Assembly: GCF_007565055.1 (NCBI RefSeq)
Contig: NC_044554.1
Coordinates: forward strand, 14,485,921 to 14,549,920
Source: Rhinopithecus roxellana
Taxonomy: Eukaryota > Chordata > Mammalia > Primates > Cercopithecidae
DNA: 64,000 bases
Direction of reading: 5' to 3'
The notes beneath the pieces are model-generated. The model saw only the letters and a program-made list of their open reading frames with translations, searched no databases and was not told where the DNA came from. A program made the position numbers and the translations under genes. Below, one piece after another: positions 11,086 through 22,518 of the stretch; the stretch's first letter is position 1, and the number at the start of each line of letters is the position of its first letter.

Positions 11086-12419
11086 TAAACACTACCTCTT
11101 CTGTTCTTTCCCACTGAAACCGGCTGTAATCATCAGCCTTCCAAATAAATTTTGCTGTATCTGTTTCTATCATAGAGCAATAGCATGACAAATGGATTCA
11201 CAATGATGTAAAAACAATAATATTTCACCTAATAGAAGTAACATTATTTTATTACTTTGCATATGTAGCATGTTAAGGCATTTCTTTCCATTTAAAATTC
11301 TTTTTGGAATAAATGTTCTTTCTTTTGTGTACTACTTAACTCATTTCAGTCATTCTTTTTGTGAATATTCATTTAAAGCTGTCTTTAGAGTTAACTACAA
11401 AATAAACCTTCCGTCTTCACTCTTTATATCTCAAGATTTAGTAAAACTGAGTCATTAAGTGCTTTAGCTATGACTAGCAGATGCATCTTTAAATTGATCC
11501 CTTTGATTAAAGCTACTTTGCAGGCTGCTGATAATACAGTCATACCAGAAGGAATTAAATGCTTATTGTTCTTGTTAGATTATACATCTCTACTTTACTC
11601 CACTATACAAATAGACAAATACAGCCTGCCTCTATTGACATGGTGGGAAGGAGGGGAAGGTGACTTCTTTTGGTTTTCAAATCTTAAAACAATTTTTCTT
11701 CAGTTAATAGGGTAAAAAGGATTGCACTGACAAAGTTAAATTCCCAGAATTCTCTCAGTTTTTTAAAGATGGACCAGGCAATAGGTACCATTGCTTACAA
11801 AAGCATCTTGACCTTGATGGAGCTTATGACGGAGAAATAAATTTTACATTTTTAATTTGTATTTCTTGATTCCACTTTTCCATGATTTTTTAAAACTCTC
11901 CTCATATGAATACTTCTAAATGAAATGAAAGCTGTGCTTTTCTTAAACAGTTGGCAAATATTCTGACAACTGAACTCACTTACAATTTTTATAGATAATA
12001 GAGAAAACATTACTCTGGCTCATATCTGAATGATCACAAGTTTAAAATTAGTGACCTAATCAATGAGAGTTATTCCTGTAGATTGATTTCTACTAGTGTA
12101 TATGATTTATAAACACATAAATGTAGAATAACACTAATATCAGCATTGTTCATCTGTTTCCATCATGGAAGTGCCTTTTATTTACTTCCTTTTCATTTGG
12201 ATTAACTTGGCTTTCGAGTTCCATTTTGGAAATAATTTCTTCTTGTAAGCAAAACTGAGGTTGTTGGATTGGCTATATTTGGGGTAGAAGTAATAGAATA
12301 AAACAATGATGTCAAATGGGCCTCAATTGGCCAACACATTCTCCATCCTCTCTTTATAGGTAGAGTAGTATTACACTTTGAGAATGGAAGAACCCATCAC
12401 ATGTTTATTCCTTGTCTTC
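11086..12419. other. Unique AT-rich DNA
   Basis: No recognised repeat, RNA gene or coding signal. Frames at 11270-11458 and 11470-11715 are short and compositionally ordinary. Confidence 0.45.
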
Positions 12420-12512
12420 CTCATTCATTCAATTAGCATTTTCTGAGCACCTTTTATATGCCAGGGACTACACATAGCACCAAGAATATGAGAATGAACC
12501 ATGTATAGATCA
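12420..12512 (-). mobile_element. L2 LINE 3'-end fragment
   Basis: 'tcattcattcaatt' followed by 'tttctgagcaccttttatat', 'gccagggactacacatagca' and 'agaatgaacc' is the reverse complement of the L2 terminus. Confidence 0.7.
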
Positions 12513-12914
12513 CAGACACATCAGAAATTTCACACTTCAATACAATGAGGAAGGTCTGTGATACAGATACATGCCAGGTATTAGGGAAACATTACAGAGG
12601 GACCTCAATACGACTTGTTTTCATGGAAGCAGTTCTGCAGAGGGACGCAGGTATGTGGTCTCTCTTGTTTTCCCATCTAATCAACCAAAGTGCCTCTACT
12701 AGCCAAACATCAGCAATGGCTAATGAGGCCAGTGGTCATCAAGGTCCTAACAGACAGGCAGTACTGAGTTGTGCTGATTGTAAAAGCCCTAAACTTCTTA
12801 TCCCCAGACATTACTAAGGACTTCCCTGGCCCTTCAACTCTGGTCCCTGACCAGCCTTGTAGCCTCCCCTTCATATGCTAGAACTCACTTATGATTGGAA
12901 TACTTCACTTGTTC
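12513..12914. other. Unidentified DNA next to MaLR internal sequence
   Basis: GC content rises towards the right. This could hold remains of the LTR or 3' internal part of the neighbouring MaLR, but I cannot place it. Confidence 0.3.
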
Positions 12915-13745
12915 TTAAAAGCTCAAAGTCCAAAGTCTCATCTAAATCAGCTATGGGTGAAATTCAAGGCATGATTCATCTTGAGGCAAAATCCCTCCAT
13001 CTGTGAATCTGTGAAATCAAAACAAGTTATTTACTTCCATAGGATAGACATTCCCATTCTAAAAGCGAGGAATAGGCCAGAAGAAAGAGGCAATTTAACC
13101 CTACAAGCTGGTAGTTCTAGAGTTCTGGTGTCTAAGGAGTGGTCCTACTCCCACAGCTCTATAGGCATTGCTCTGATGGGGACTCCCTGTGGCAACTCTG
13201 ACCCTGCAGCAGGTTTCTGCCTTGGCCCCCAGGCTTTCCCAGACATCCTTTAAAATCTAGGTGAAGACCACCATGGCCCCACAGCTCATACACCCTGCAG
13301 ATTGAGCACCACATGGTAGCTGACAAGGCTCACTACTTGCACCCTCTGTAGCTGCACCACAAGCCTCGCCTGAGCCTCCCAGAGTTATGGCCAGGGTGGT
13401 TGAGGAGTGCTGCACCAAGATGCAGGGAGCACAGTCTTGAGGCAGCTCTGAGCAGCAAAACCAGGGGGCACCCTGGGCCTGTCCCCCAAAACTATTCTGC
13501 CCCGCTAGAGCTCTGGGCCTGTGATGGGAGGGGCAGCCTGAGAGAGCGCTGAAATGCCTTCAAGGTCTTTCTCCCATTGTCCTGTAGCACCTGGCTCCCT
13601 TCTGCTCATCTCCTTAGCGAATGGCCACTTGGCCACATCCTTAGTTCATTCACTAAAAACACCTTTTCAATCTTTACATGGGCAGGCTGCAAATTTTTCA
13701 AATCTTTCCATTTTGCTTCTCTTTTAATTATACGTTTCTTCTCCC
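12915..13745 (-). mobile_element. MaLR internal region (MST/MLT1/THE1-int type)
   Basis: On the plus strand it reads 'aaagtccaaagtctcatct', a 'gaaatcaaaacaagtt' block, 'gggactccctgtgg', 'gcagcaggtttctgcc', 'gggcctgtgatgggaggggc', 'tttctcccattgtc' and 'gggcaggctgcaaatttttc'. This is the order of a reverse-oriented MaLR internal sequence and corresponds to the segment inside the THE1 at 61454-63025. No flanking LTR is recognised. It contains no retroviral gene; MaLR internals are non-coding. Confidence 0.78.
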
Positions 13746-15136
13746 GGTGATTTAATTTTGAAGTTTCTATGACTTAAAGTGCTGGAATTCAAATCTACCC
13801 AAGTTGGCAGAAACTCTGAAATAAACTCCTCCAAGATAATAGAATAAACTGTTTCTATAACTATGATATGACTTTTTTTTTAACTTTTAGTGAAAGCAAA
13901 TAGCAGGAAGATCAAATTCCTCCAATAATGGATTTTTCTACTCAATTATTCAGCTGTCGAAGCTGCTAGGCCATGCAGAACTGGTTTCAAGACTGCTCTA
14001 CTGCCAGATGAAGCTATCAGGACTGTCAGTCTCCAGGGAGCCTGGGAATTGTTTCAGAATGGTCACAAAGGACCATCAGAATTAAATGTACTTTATTGGG
14101 GGAAAAGAGTCATTTTCCTCCTGGGATTTGCTAGCCATATCATTCATCCTTCAAGGTTATCAAATGACTCTCAATAAACCTAATTCTGTTATTTTCAGCT
14201 GCCTATCCCAAGTATTTATAGCTAAATACTCTAATAATCTAGGTTTAGGTACTCTAAACACAACAAATGTATTGTTTAATCCATGGGAAAAATTCTACAC
14301 TATCAAATAATTAAATCTTTGACTGAGAGTTTTCAATCAAATAATGGATTTTACTTTGTTACCTAAAGACTATCCTTTAACCTCTCTCCCCTTTCCAATA
14401 ATCTGACTTTACAAAGAATTACCTTCTTACTAATGAATAGGAAAAAATGAAAAGTTTTCTACTATTAAAACAAGTGAAAAAAATGGCAATTTCCTGTGAT
14501 TTCCAGTGACAGCGATAGACAGGTATACTAATTTTCTTAATTTTACCTGTTTTGGTTAAGTCTTTCAAAATCATATGCATTCATATTATAACTGCTACAT
14601 TATACATTAGGAATGTTGGTCACAGAATAGTTAATGAAAAACATTTATTAGCATGTACTTAAACATTACACATACATGTGCACACATTGACACACACTCA
14701 GATACACAAATTCCAGGGGGTACTCTGATTTGATAAAGCCATCTGGAAGTTATAAACTCACAGACATCAGTGAGTAATGTTTCTCATAAAAGCATTTTTC
14801 ACTTTATAACCCTCAAATCATATTTTTGGTATTCAGTTTACAGATAACTTTCAAAAACATTCCTGCTGTATAAAGCAAAGTTTACCACTGTTGAAGCAAC
14901 TGCAGGAAAAAACACCAGACTATTACATTTAGAGGGCAGAAAATTTGAATCCTTTTTGAATTTGGTCAGAATCAAAATGATGCTCTGAAAAAAGAAACAA
15001 CTTAAAAAATACTGAAAAGCTACCCCGTATTTTAACAGGCACGTATTTTTAAAATAAATTCTATTGCATACGTTTGAGATTTCCTTCTTTTCTAATATAA
15101 AGGTATTGAGTGGCACAAACCAAGGAGACACGTTCA
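13746..15136. other. Unique AT-rich DNA
   Basis: Nothing recognised apart from a weak CA-rich patch near 14665-14705. Confidence 0.4.
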
Positions 15137-15271
15137 TTTTTTATTTTTATTTTTTGAAACAGGGTCTCATTATGTTGCCCAGGCTAGTCTTGAACTCCTG
15201 GCCTCATGCAGTTCTCCTGTCTCGGCCTCCCAAAGTGCTGGGATTACAGGTGTGAGTCACCACACCTGGCC
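15137..15271 (-). mobile_element. Free Alu monomer (FLAM-like)
   Basis: A T-rich tail, then a single Alu arm of about 115 bp: 'gggtctcattatgttgccca', 'tcggcctcccaaagtgctgg', 'gattacaggtgtgag' and the end 'cacacctggcc'. Only one arm is present and it ends with its own A-tail, as in FLAM-type 7SL-derived monomers that predate dimeric Alu. Confidence 0.75.
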
Positions 15272-15504
15272 AAAAAGATGTGTTTAGATGGCAGAACTTG
15301 GGAGCTGAAGAAAACTTGCAATATCCACCGCACCCCATCATCATCCACCTTCATTGATTGGATCACTTCAGTGTGCTCCACTCTTTGACAGAGAGTAGCG
15401 AGTAAGATTTGGAAATAGCAAAACAGAGATATCAGAAAATACTATTGCTTTTGTCATTTTCTTGCAAATTCATCATTTGGCCATGTCTACAGACAACACC
15501 TAGC
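15272..15504. other. Unique spacer
   Basis: No repeat or gene recognised between the Alu monomer and the MIR. Confidence 0.35.
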
Positions 15505-15720
15505 TCTGTTGTTTTCAACAAGCTGACAGAGGTCTGGGGCTGACTCTCTATTTGAAACGCTCTGTCTTTTGTAAGCTTGGCAAATCACTTATCTCTTTGA
15601 ACCTTAGGTTTTGGTAAAAAGGTAAAAAGTGAAGATAATGATAATACCACTCCAACCTGCCTCAAAGGATTGTAAGGAAGGTCAGGTGAGATCCTGTATG
15701 AGAAGGGACTTTGAAAACCA
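15505..15720 (+). mobile_element. MIR SINE, interrupted by an LTR
   Basis: Follows the MIR body: 'ggcaaatcacttatctcttt', 'gaaccttaggtttt', 'gaagataatgataatacc', 'ctcaaaggattgtaaggaag' and 'gggactttgaaaac'. The reading resumes after the LTR at 16466 with 'agagcactgcacaagtgt', which matches the MIR 3' part. The LTR therefore inserted into this MIR. Confidence 0.72.
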
Positions 15721-16060
15721 TGTAATTGGCCAACAGGTTTGTCCTGCCTGCTGCACAGATGAAATCAATCCACTGAGACCACAGCATTGCGATGGAGAGT
15801 TTAACTAATGCGGGTCGGTCCATGTTGGAGAACTGGAGTTATAACTCAAATCAGAATCCCTGAAGGCTTGGCGGTTTGGGTTTTTATGGGCAATTTGGTG
15901 GGCAGGGGTCTAGGGTATAGGTGCCACTGATTGGTTGGGGATGAAACCATAAAGGTGTGGAAAATGGTCCTCATGCACTGAGTCTGTCTCTGGTTGGGGC
16001 TACGGGATCCGTTGAATTGTAAGTCATGAGTCCAGGAGTGATCAGTCAGAAAAACACCTC

Positions 16061-16101
<41 letters not shown>

Positions 16102-16465
16102 CTTAGGTTCTATAATACTGATGTTATCTATGGGAGCAATTGGCAAGGTCACAAGCTTTATGACCTCTGACTAGGTGACTCCTGAGCAGTAAGGGATAAC
16201 AGAAACTATGCCTACATCTTAGCAGAGTTCAGGCCCCTCTCATAATCCTAACCTTGAGGCCTTTCATTCATTTTGCAAAGGCAGTTTAGCTTTAGGAAGG
16301 GCTATTATCATCCTTGCTTTAAGGTTAAATTATAAACTAAATTCCTCCCAAATTAGCTTCCGCCTACACCCAGGAATGGCCAAGGACAGTGTGGAGGTGA
16401 GAAGCAAGATGGAGTCAGCAATGTCAGATTTTTCTCACTGTCATAATTTTGTAAACTGAGTTTCA
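15721..16465 (-). mobile_element. Solo LTR, class I ERV-like, in a MIR
   Basis: A 745-bp element with TG...CA ends (tgtaattggcc ... gagtttca) and 4-bp flanks acca / atca, i.e. a 4-bp target duplication with one change. Read on the minus strand it has 'gactccatcttgcttct', 'tccttggccattcctggg' and a TTAAAC-type polyadenylation region ending near 15721. I recognise this as an ERV1-type LTR but cannot name the subfamily with certainty. It carries a (CAA)n expansion. Confidence 0.65.
16061..16100. repeat. (CAA)n microsatellite
   Basis: About 13 uninterrupted trinucleotide units inside the LTR; likely length-polymorphic. Confidence 0.95.
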
Positions 16466-16854
16466 ATCACAGAGCACTGCACAAGTGTGCAGTTTCATTT
16501 TGATGGTCTCAAAAGAGTTGTCGGCCTGAAAACACATCAAGCAATCCTGAAACATTAACTACATACAGAACCGTGTGTTCAGATCACAGTTGTTTATACA
16601 TCTGTCAAAGGCTTTGCAAAGCCCCTTGTATAATATGTCCTCTATAAGTCATCATCATGAATAAGTCCAGGAAGACCGAAGATTCAGGGGTTATAGAAAA
16701 AGGTCAGCACGAACAGGGTGCCAAACCTAAGACTAAAGGCACCACACCTGGCAGTTAGGAGCATGCCCTTGTTTTTTTGAAGTGAGAATGAGGAGTGAAC
16801 AATATTGGTGCATCAGTCAGTCCAGTACTAAGTTTATAAACTGGATTCTGCTTG
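16466..16854. other. MIR remainder then unique DNA
   Basis: The first ~35 bases complete the interrupted MIR. The rest is unassigned. Confidence 0.45.
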
Positions 16855-17017
16855 ATCCACCTATGTGGACAAATTACAGAACCCCTCCCTGCCTCAGTCT
16901 TATCTTCTGTACAAGGCGGATAGCAATGATGTGCATATAATGAGGTTGTTAAAAGAATTAAATGAGATAATAAAGCATGGAGACCAATGCATGCAATATA
17001 GTAAGTGCTCAATACAT
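16855..17017 (+). mobile_element. MIR SINE, interrupted by an Alu
   Basis: 'cctcagtcttatcttctgta', 'gttgttaaaagaattaaatg', 'agataataaagcatgg' and 'agtaagtgctcaatacatgt' trace the MIR 3' half. It continues after the Alu at 17359 with 'caattagttttattatc'. Confidence 0.72.
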
Positions 17018-17026
17018 GTTAGCCAT

Positions 17027-17348
17027 GGCCAGGCACAGTGGCTCACGCTTGTAATCCCAGCACTTTGGGAGGCCAAGGCGGGTGGATCACAAGGTCAGGA
17101 GTTCGAGACCAGCCTGACCAACATGGCAAAACCCCATCTCTACTAAAAATACAAAAATTAGCCAGTCACGGTGGTGCGCACCTGTAAATCCCTGCTACTC
17201 AGGAGGCTGAGGTAGGAGAATCGCTTGAACCTGGGAGGCGGAGGTTGCAGTGAGCTGAGATCATGCCACTGCACTCCAGCCCAGGTGATAGAGTGAGACG
17301 CTGTCTCAAAAAAAAAAAAAAAAAAAAAAAAGAAGGAGAAGAAAAAAA
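17027..17348 (+). mobile_element. AluS element
   Basis: Full-length dimeric Alu ('ggccaggcacagtggctcac' start, mid A-rich linker 'actaaaaatacaaaaatta', right arm, then a tail of over 25 A's). An 8-bp target duplication gttagcca lies at 17018-17025 and 17351-17358, inside a MIR. S-type bases and several private changes suggest intermediate age. Confidence 0.92.
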
Positions 17349-17359
17349 TGGTTAGCCAC

Positions 17360-18385
17360 AATTAGTTTTATTATCTTAATGGGAATTTAAACCCCTATAC
17401 TTTTATTTGCCCATTTATAATATTAATGTAAGCAACTACCCATCTCCTGAAAGTAGAAAACTTTTCTGTGCCTGAGATGTGTCTTGAAATACACAAGTAG
17501 ATATTTTTTACTTTGAAGTAAATAATGTTCAAAAGAAACATTCTCTTCGGTTTAAGAGACTGGGCACAGTAAGAGGTCTCAGCTCAAACGAGCAAGAGAG
17601 GCAAAGAATCACCAGCAATAAAAATGGCGCAGAGAATATAGAAACCCAGGAGAATTGTAAAGTACATTGAAAATGACAATATTGTTATTACACAGCGCCC
17701 ATAAAACAGTTAAACATGCAGTTTCTGCCAAGCTTGTTTGCCATCACTTCCTAAATTTGGCCGGTAAGCAAGGAAGACATCTGGAAAAATAGTTAAAACA
17801 AAACAGTGTCTAATTAGTTTTAAAATATTTTGGTTAAAAAGTACAGTAATTAAATAATACAATTCAGAGAGGATAAAAAGTGACTATTCTGGGAAGACAT
17901 GGTATTGCATTCTCAGACATTTTCAGTGGAGACATTAGGGACTTACAAAGGAAGTATAATTATTTCTTCTTTAATTTTTAATTATGAAACTATTCAAACT
18001 ATCAAAAGTACCAGAAATTATGTTTCAAAAACACCTTTTCTCCAACACTAAGATTAAATAGACATCAACATGTTGCCTTATTCACAGAGTTATTGCTAAA
18101 ACCAAAATTATATTCAATTATGAGGTTAGCTGGTCCTCATTCTAGTATTTTTTTTGTTTAAATTAATTAACACATTTATTTATTACCTATATACATTATA
18201 TATATATTTAAAAATCTTAATAGGATTCATTTAAATGTCACCAATGCTTTTTAAAGGAAGCTGCACGATTCTGTTTTATAGATGAATATTTAAAAGTAAA
18301 GTATTTCTTATACACAGAACTGATTCATTGTTTTCATTTAAGGAAATGCTTATACTAGAAAATGTAAACTTACAGAAATTGAATA
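17360..18385. other. Unique AT-rich DNA
   Basis: No repeat or gene recognised. Ends at the T-run of the minus-strand L1. Confidence 0.4.
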
Positions 18386-18537
18386 TTTTTTTATTATACT
18401 TTAAGTTCTAGGGTACATGTGCATAACGTGCAGGTTTGTTACATATGTATACTTGTGCCATGTTGGTGTGCTGCACCCATCAACTCGTCAGCACCCATCA
18501 ATTCGTCATTTATATCAGGTATAACTCCCAATGCAAT

Positions 18538-18566
18538 CCCTCCCCCCTTCCCACTCCCCCCTCCCC
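18538..18566 (-). repeat. G-rich tract of L1 3'UTR
   Basis: C-runs on the plus strand, G-runs on the L1 strand. Same site as 8240-8266 but differing in length and interruptions. Confidence 0.75.
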
Positions 18567-18621
18567 ATGATAGGACCCGGTGTGTGATGTTCCCCTTCCC
18601 GAGTCCAAGTGATCTCATTGT

Positions 18622-21600
18622 TCAGTTCCCACCTATGAGTGAGAACATGCGGTGTTTGGTTTTCTGTTCTTGTGATAGTTTGCTAAGAATGATGGTTTCC
18701 AGCTGCATCCATGTCCCTACAAACGATGCAAACTCATCCTTTTTTTTTTTATGGCTGCATAGTATTCCATGGTGTATATGTGCCACATTTTCTTAATCCA
18801 GTCTGTCACTGATGGACATTTGGGTTGATTCCAAGTCTTTGCTATTGTGAATAGTGTCGCAATAAACATACGTGTGCATGTGTCTTTATAGCAGCATGAT
18901 TTATAATCCTTTGGGTATATACCCAGTAGTGGGATGGCTGGGTCATATGGTACATCTAGTTCTAGATCCTTGAGGAATTGCCATACTGTTTTCCATAATG
19001 GTTGAACTAGTTTACAATCCCACCAACAGTGTAAAAGTGTTCCTATTTCTCCACATCCTCTCCAGCACCTGTGCTTTCCTGACTTTTTAATGATTGCCAT
19101 TCTAACTGGTGTGAGATGGTATCTCATTGTGGTTTTGATTTGCATTTCTCTGATGGCCAGTGATGATGAGCATTTTTTCACGTGTCTGTTGGCTGTATGA
19201 ATGTCTTCTTTTGAGAAATGTCTGTTCATATCCTTTGCCCACTTTTTGACGGGGTTGTTTGTTTTTTTCTTGTAAATTTGTTTGAGTTCTTTGTGGGTTC
19301 TGGATATCCGCCCTTTGTCAGATGAGTAGATTGCAAAAATTTTCTCCTATTCTGCAGGTTGCCTGTTCACTCTGATGGTAGTTTCTTTTGCTGTGCAGAA
19401 GCTCTTTAGTTTAATTAGATCCCATTTGTCAATTTTGGCTTTTGCTGCCGTTGCTTTTGGTGTTTTAGACATGAAGTCCTTGCCCATGCCTATGTCCTGA
19501 ATGGTACTACCTAGGTTTTCTTCTAGGGTTTTTATGGTATTAGGTCTAACATTTAAGTCTCTAATCCATCTTGAATTAATCTTCGTATAAGGAGTAAGGA
19601 AAGGATCCAGTTTCAGCTTTCTACTTATGGCTAGCCAATTTTCTCAGCACCACTTATTAAATAGGGAATCCTTTCCCCATTTCTTGTTTCTCTCAGGTTT
19701 GTCAAAGATCAGATGGCTGTAGATGTGTGGTATTATTTCTGAGGACTCTGTTCTGTTCCATTGGTCTATATCTCTGTTTTGGTACCAGTACCATGCTCTT
19801 TTGGTTACTGTAGCCTTGTAGTATAGTTTGAAGTCAGGTAGCGTGATGCCTCCAGCTTTGTTCTTTTGACTTAGGATTGTCTTGGCAATGCGGGCTCTTT
19901 TTCGGTTCCATAGGAACTTTAAAGCAGTTTTCTCCAATTCTGTGAAGAAACTCATTGGTAGCTTGATGGGGATGGCATTGAATCTATAAATAACCTTGGG
20001 CAGTATGGCCATTTTCACGATATTGATTCTTCCTATCCATGAGCATGGTATGTTCTTCCATTTGTTTGTGTCCTCTTTGATTTCACTGAGCAGTGGTTTG
20101 TAGTTCTCCTTGAAGAGGGCCTTTACATCCCTTGTAAGTTGGATTCCTAGGTATTTTATTCTCTTTGAAGCAATTGTGAATGGAAGTTCATTCCTGATTT
20201 GGCTCTCTGTTTGTCTGTTACTGGTGTATAGGAATGCTTGTGATTTTTGCACATTGATTTTGTATCCTGAGACTTTGCTGAAGTTGCTTATCAGCTTAAG
20301 GAGATTTTGGGCTGAGACAATGGGGTTTTCTAAATATACAATCATGTCATCTGCAAACAGGGACAATTTGACTTCTTCTTTTCCTAACTGAATACCCTTG
20401 ATTTCTTTCTCTTGCCTGATTGCCCTAGCCAGAACTTCCAACACTATGTTGAATAGGAGTGGTGAGAGAGGGCATCCCTGTCTTGTGCCAGATTTCAAAG
20501 GGAATTTTTCCAGTTTTTGTCCATTCAGTATGATATTGGCGGTGGGTTTGTCATAAATAGCTCTTATTATTTTGAGGTACGTTCCATCAGTACCGAATTT
20601 ATTGAGCGTTTTTAGCATGAAGGGCTGTTGAATTTTGTCAAAAGCCTTTTCTGCATCTATTGAGATAATCATGTGGTTCTTGTCTTTGGTTCTGTTTATA
20701 TGCTGGATTACGTTTATTGATTTGTGAATGTTGAACCAGCCTTGCATCCCAGGGATGAAGCCCACTTGATCATGGTGGATAAGCTTTTTGATGTGCTGCT
20801 GAATCCGGTTTGCCAGTATTTTATTGAGGATTTTTGCATCGATGTTCATCAGGCATATTGGTCTAAAATTCTCTTTTTTTGTTGTGTCTCTGCCAGGCTT
20901 TGGTATCAGGATGATGTTGGTTTCATAAAATGAGTTAGGGAGGATTCCCTCTTTTTCTATTGATTGGAATAGTTTCAGAAGGAATGGTACCAGCTCCTCC
21001 TTGTACCTCCAGTAGAATTCAGCTGTGAATCCATCTGGTCCCGGACTTTTTGGGGTTGGCAGGCTGTTAATTATTGCCTCAATTTCAGAGCCTGCTATTG
21101 GTCTATTCAGGGATTCAACTTCTTCCTGGTTTAGTCTTGGAAGAGTGTAAGTGTCCAGGAAATGATCCATTTCTTCTAGATTTTCTAGTTGATTTGTGTA
21201 GAGGTGTTTATAGTATTCTCTGATGGTAGTTTGTATTTCTGTGGGGTCGGTGGTGATATCCCCTTTATCATTTTTTATTGCGTCTATTTGATTCTTTTCT
21301 CTTTTCTTCTTTATTAGTCTTGCTAGCGGTCTGTCAATTTTGTTGATCTTTTCAAAAAACCAACTCCCGGATTCATTGATTTTTTGGAGGGTTTTTTGTG
21401 TCTCTATCTCCTTCAGTTCTGCTCTGATCTTAGTTATTTCTTGCCTTCTGCTAGCTTTTGAATGTGTTTGCTCTTGCCTCTCCAGTTCTTTTAATTGTGA
21501 TGTTAGTGTGTCGATTTTAGATCTTTCCTGCTTTCTCTTGTGGGCATTTAGTGCTATAAATTTCCCTCTACACACTGCTTTAAATGTGTCCCAGAGATTC

Positions 21601-22455
21601 TGGTATGTTGTATCTTTGTCCTCATTGGTTTCCAAGAACATCTTTATTTCTGCCTTCATTTCTTGATGTACCCAGTAGTCATTCAGGAGCAGGTTGTTCA
21701 GTTTCCATGTAGTTGAGCGGTTTTGATTGAGTTTCTTAGTCCTGAGTTCTAGTTTGATTGCACTGTGGTCTGAGAGAAAGTTTGTTATAATTTCTGTTCT
21801 TTTACATTTGCTGAGGAGTGCTTTACTTCCAATTATGTGGTCAATTTTAGAATAAGTGCGATGTGGTGCTGAGAAGAATGTATATTCTGTTGATTTGGGG
21901 TGGAGAGTTCTATAGATGTCTATTAAGTCCGCTTGGTGCAGAGATGAGTTCAATTCCTGGATATCCTTGTTAACTTTCTGTCTCGTTAATCTGTCTAATG
22001 TTGACAGTGGAGTGTTGAAGTCTCCCATTATTATTGTGTGGGAGTCTAAGTCTCTTTGTAAGTCTCTAAGGACTTGCTTTATGAATCTGGGTGCTCCTGT
22101 ATTGGGTGCATATATATTTAGGATAGTTAGCTCTTCCTGTTGAATTGATCCCTTTACCATTATGTAATGGCCTTCTTTGTCTCTTTTGATCCTTGATGGT
22201 TTAAAGTCTGTTTTATCAGAGACTAGGATTGCAACCCCTGCTTTTTTTTTGTTCTCCATTTGCTTGGTAGATCTTCCTCCATCCCTTTATTTTGAGCCTA
22301 TGTATGTCTCTGCATGTGAGATGGGTCTCCTGAATACAGCAGACTGATGGGTCTTGACTCTTTATCCAGTTTGCCAGTCTGTGTCTTTTAAGTGGAGCAT
22401 TTAGTCCATTTACATTGAAGGTTAATATCGTTATGTGTGAACTTGATCCTGTCAT
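18622..22455 (-). pseudogene. L1 ORF2 (endonuclease-reverse transcriptase), broken
   Basis: Starts at 22455. The first frame ends at 22216 because a nine-A run shifts it, exactly as in the plus-strand copy. The main frame reopens at an internal ATG (22259) and continues to 19644 with the endonuclease remainder and the reverse transcriptase; FADD lies at 20346-20357. A Trp codon is TGA at 19644-19646 (NKWC then stop) and another is TAG near 19347. The frame 19229-18717 holds the C-terminal cysteine-rich part (CWRGCGEIG...) and ends early at an 11-A run, again shared with the other copy. Not a functional ORF2. Confidence 0.93.
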
Positions 22456-22518
22456 TATGATATTAACTGGTTATTTTGCTCATTAGTTGATGCAGTTTCT
22501 TCCTAGCCTCGATGGTCT

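Noticed and set aside
16061..16100. Tandem repeats considered as a CRISPR-like array
   Set aside because: Simple trinucleotide microsatellite without spacers. This and the other short tandem arrays are ordinary eukaryotic microsatellites.
2215..18385. Left flank of one young L1 ('aatactagaatg' with 'agaaatt') resembles the tail flank of the other ('tatactagaaaatg' with 'agaaatt')
   Set aside because: The resemblance is short, needs a gap, and is in the wrong relative orientation for a target-site duplication. It is probably chance in AT-rich DNA.
18419..18796. 125-codon plus-strand frame
   Set aside because: It is the antisense shadow of the L1 ORF2 end and 3'UTR; the same shadow appears at the other L1s.
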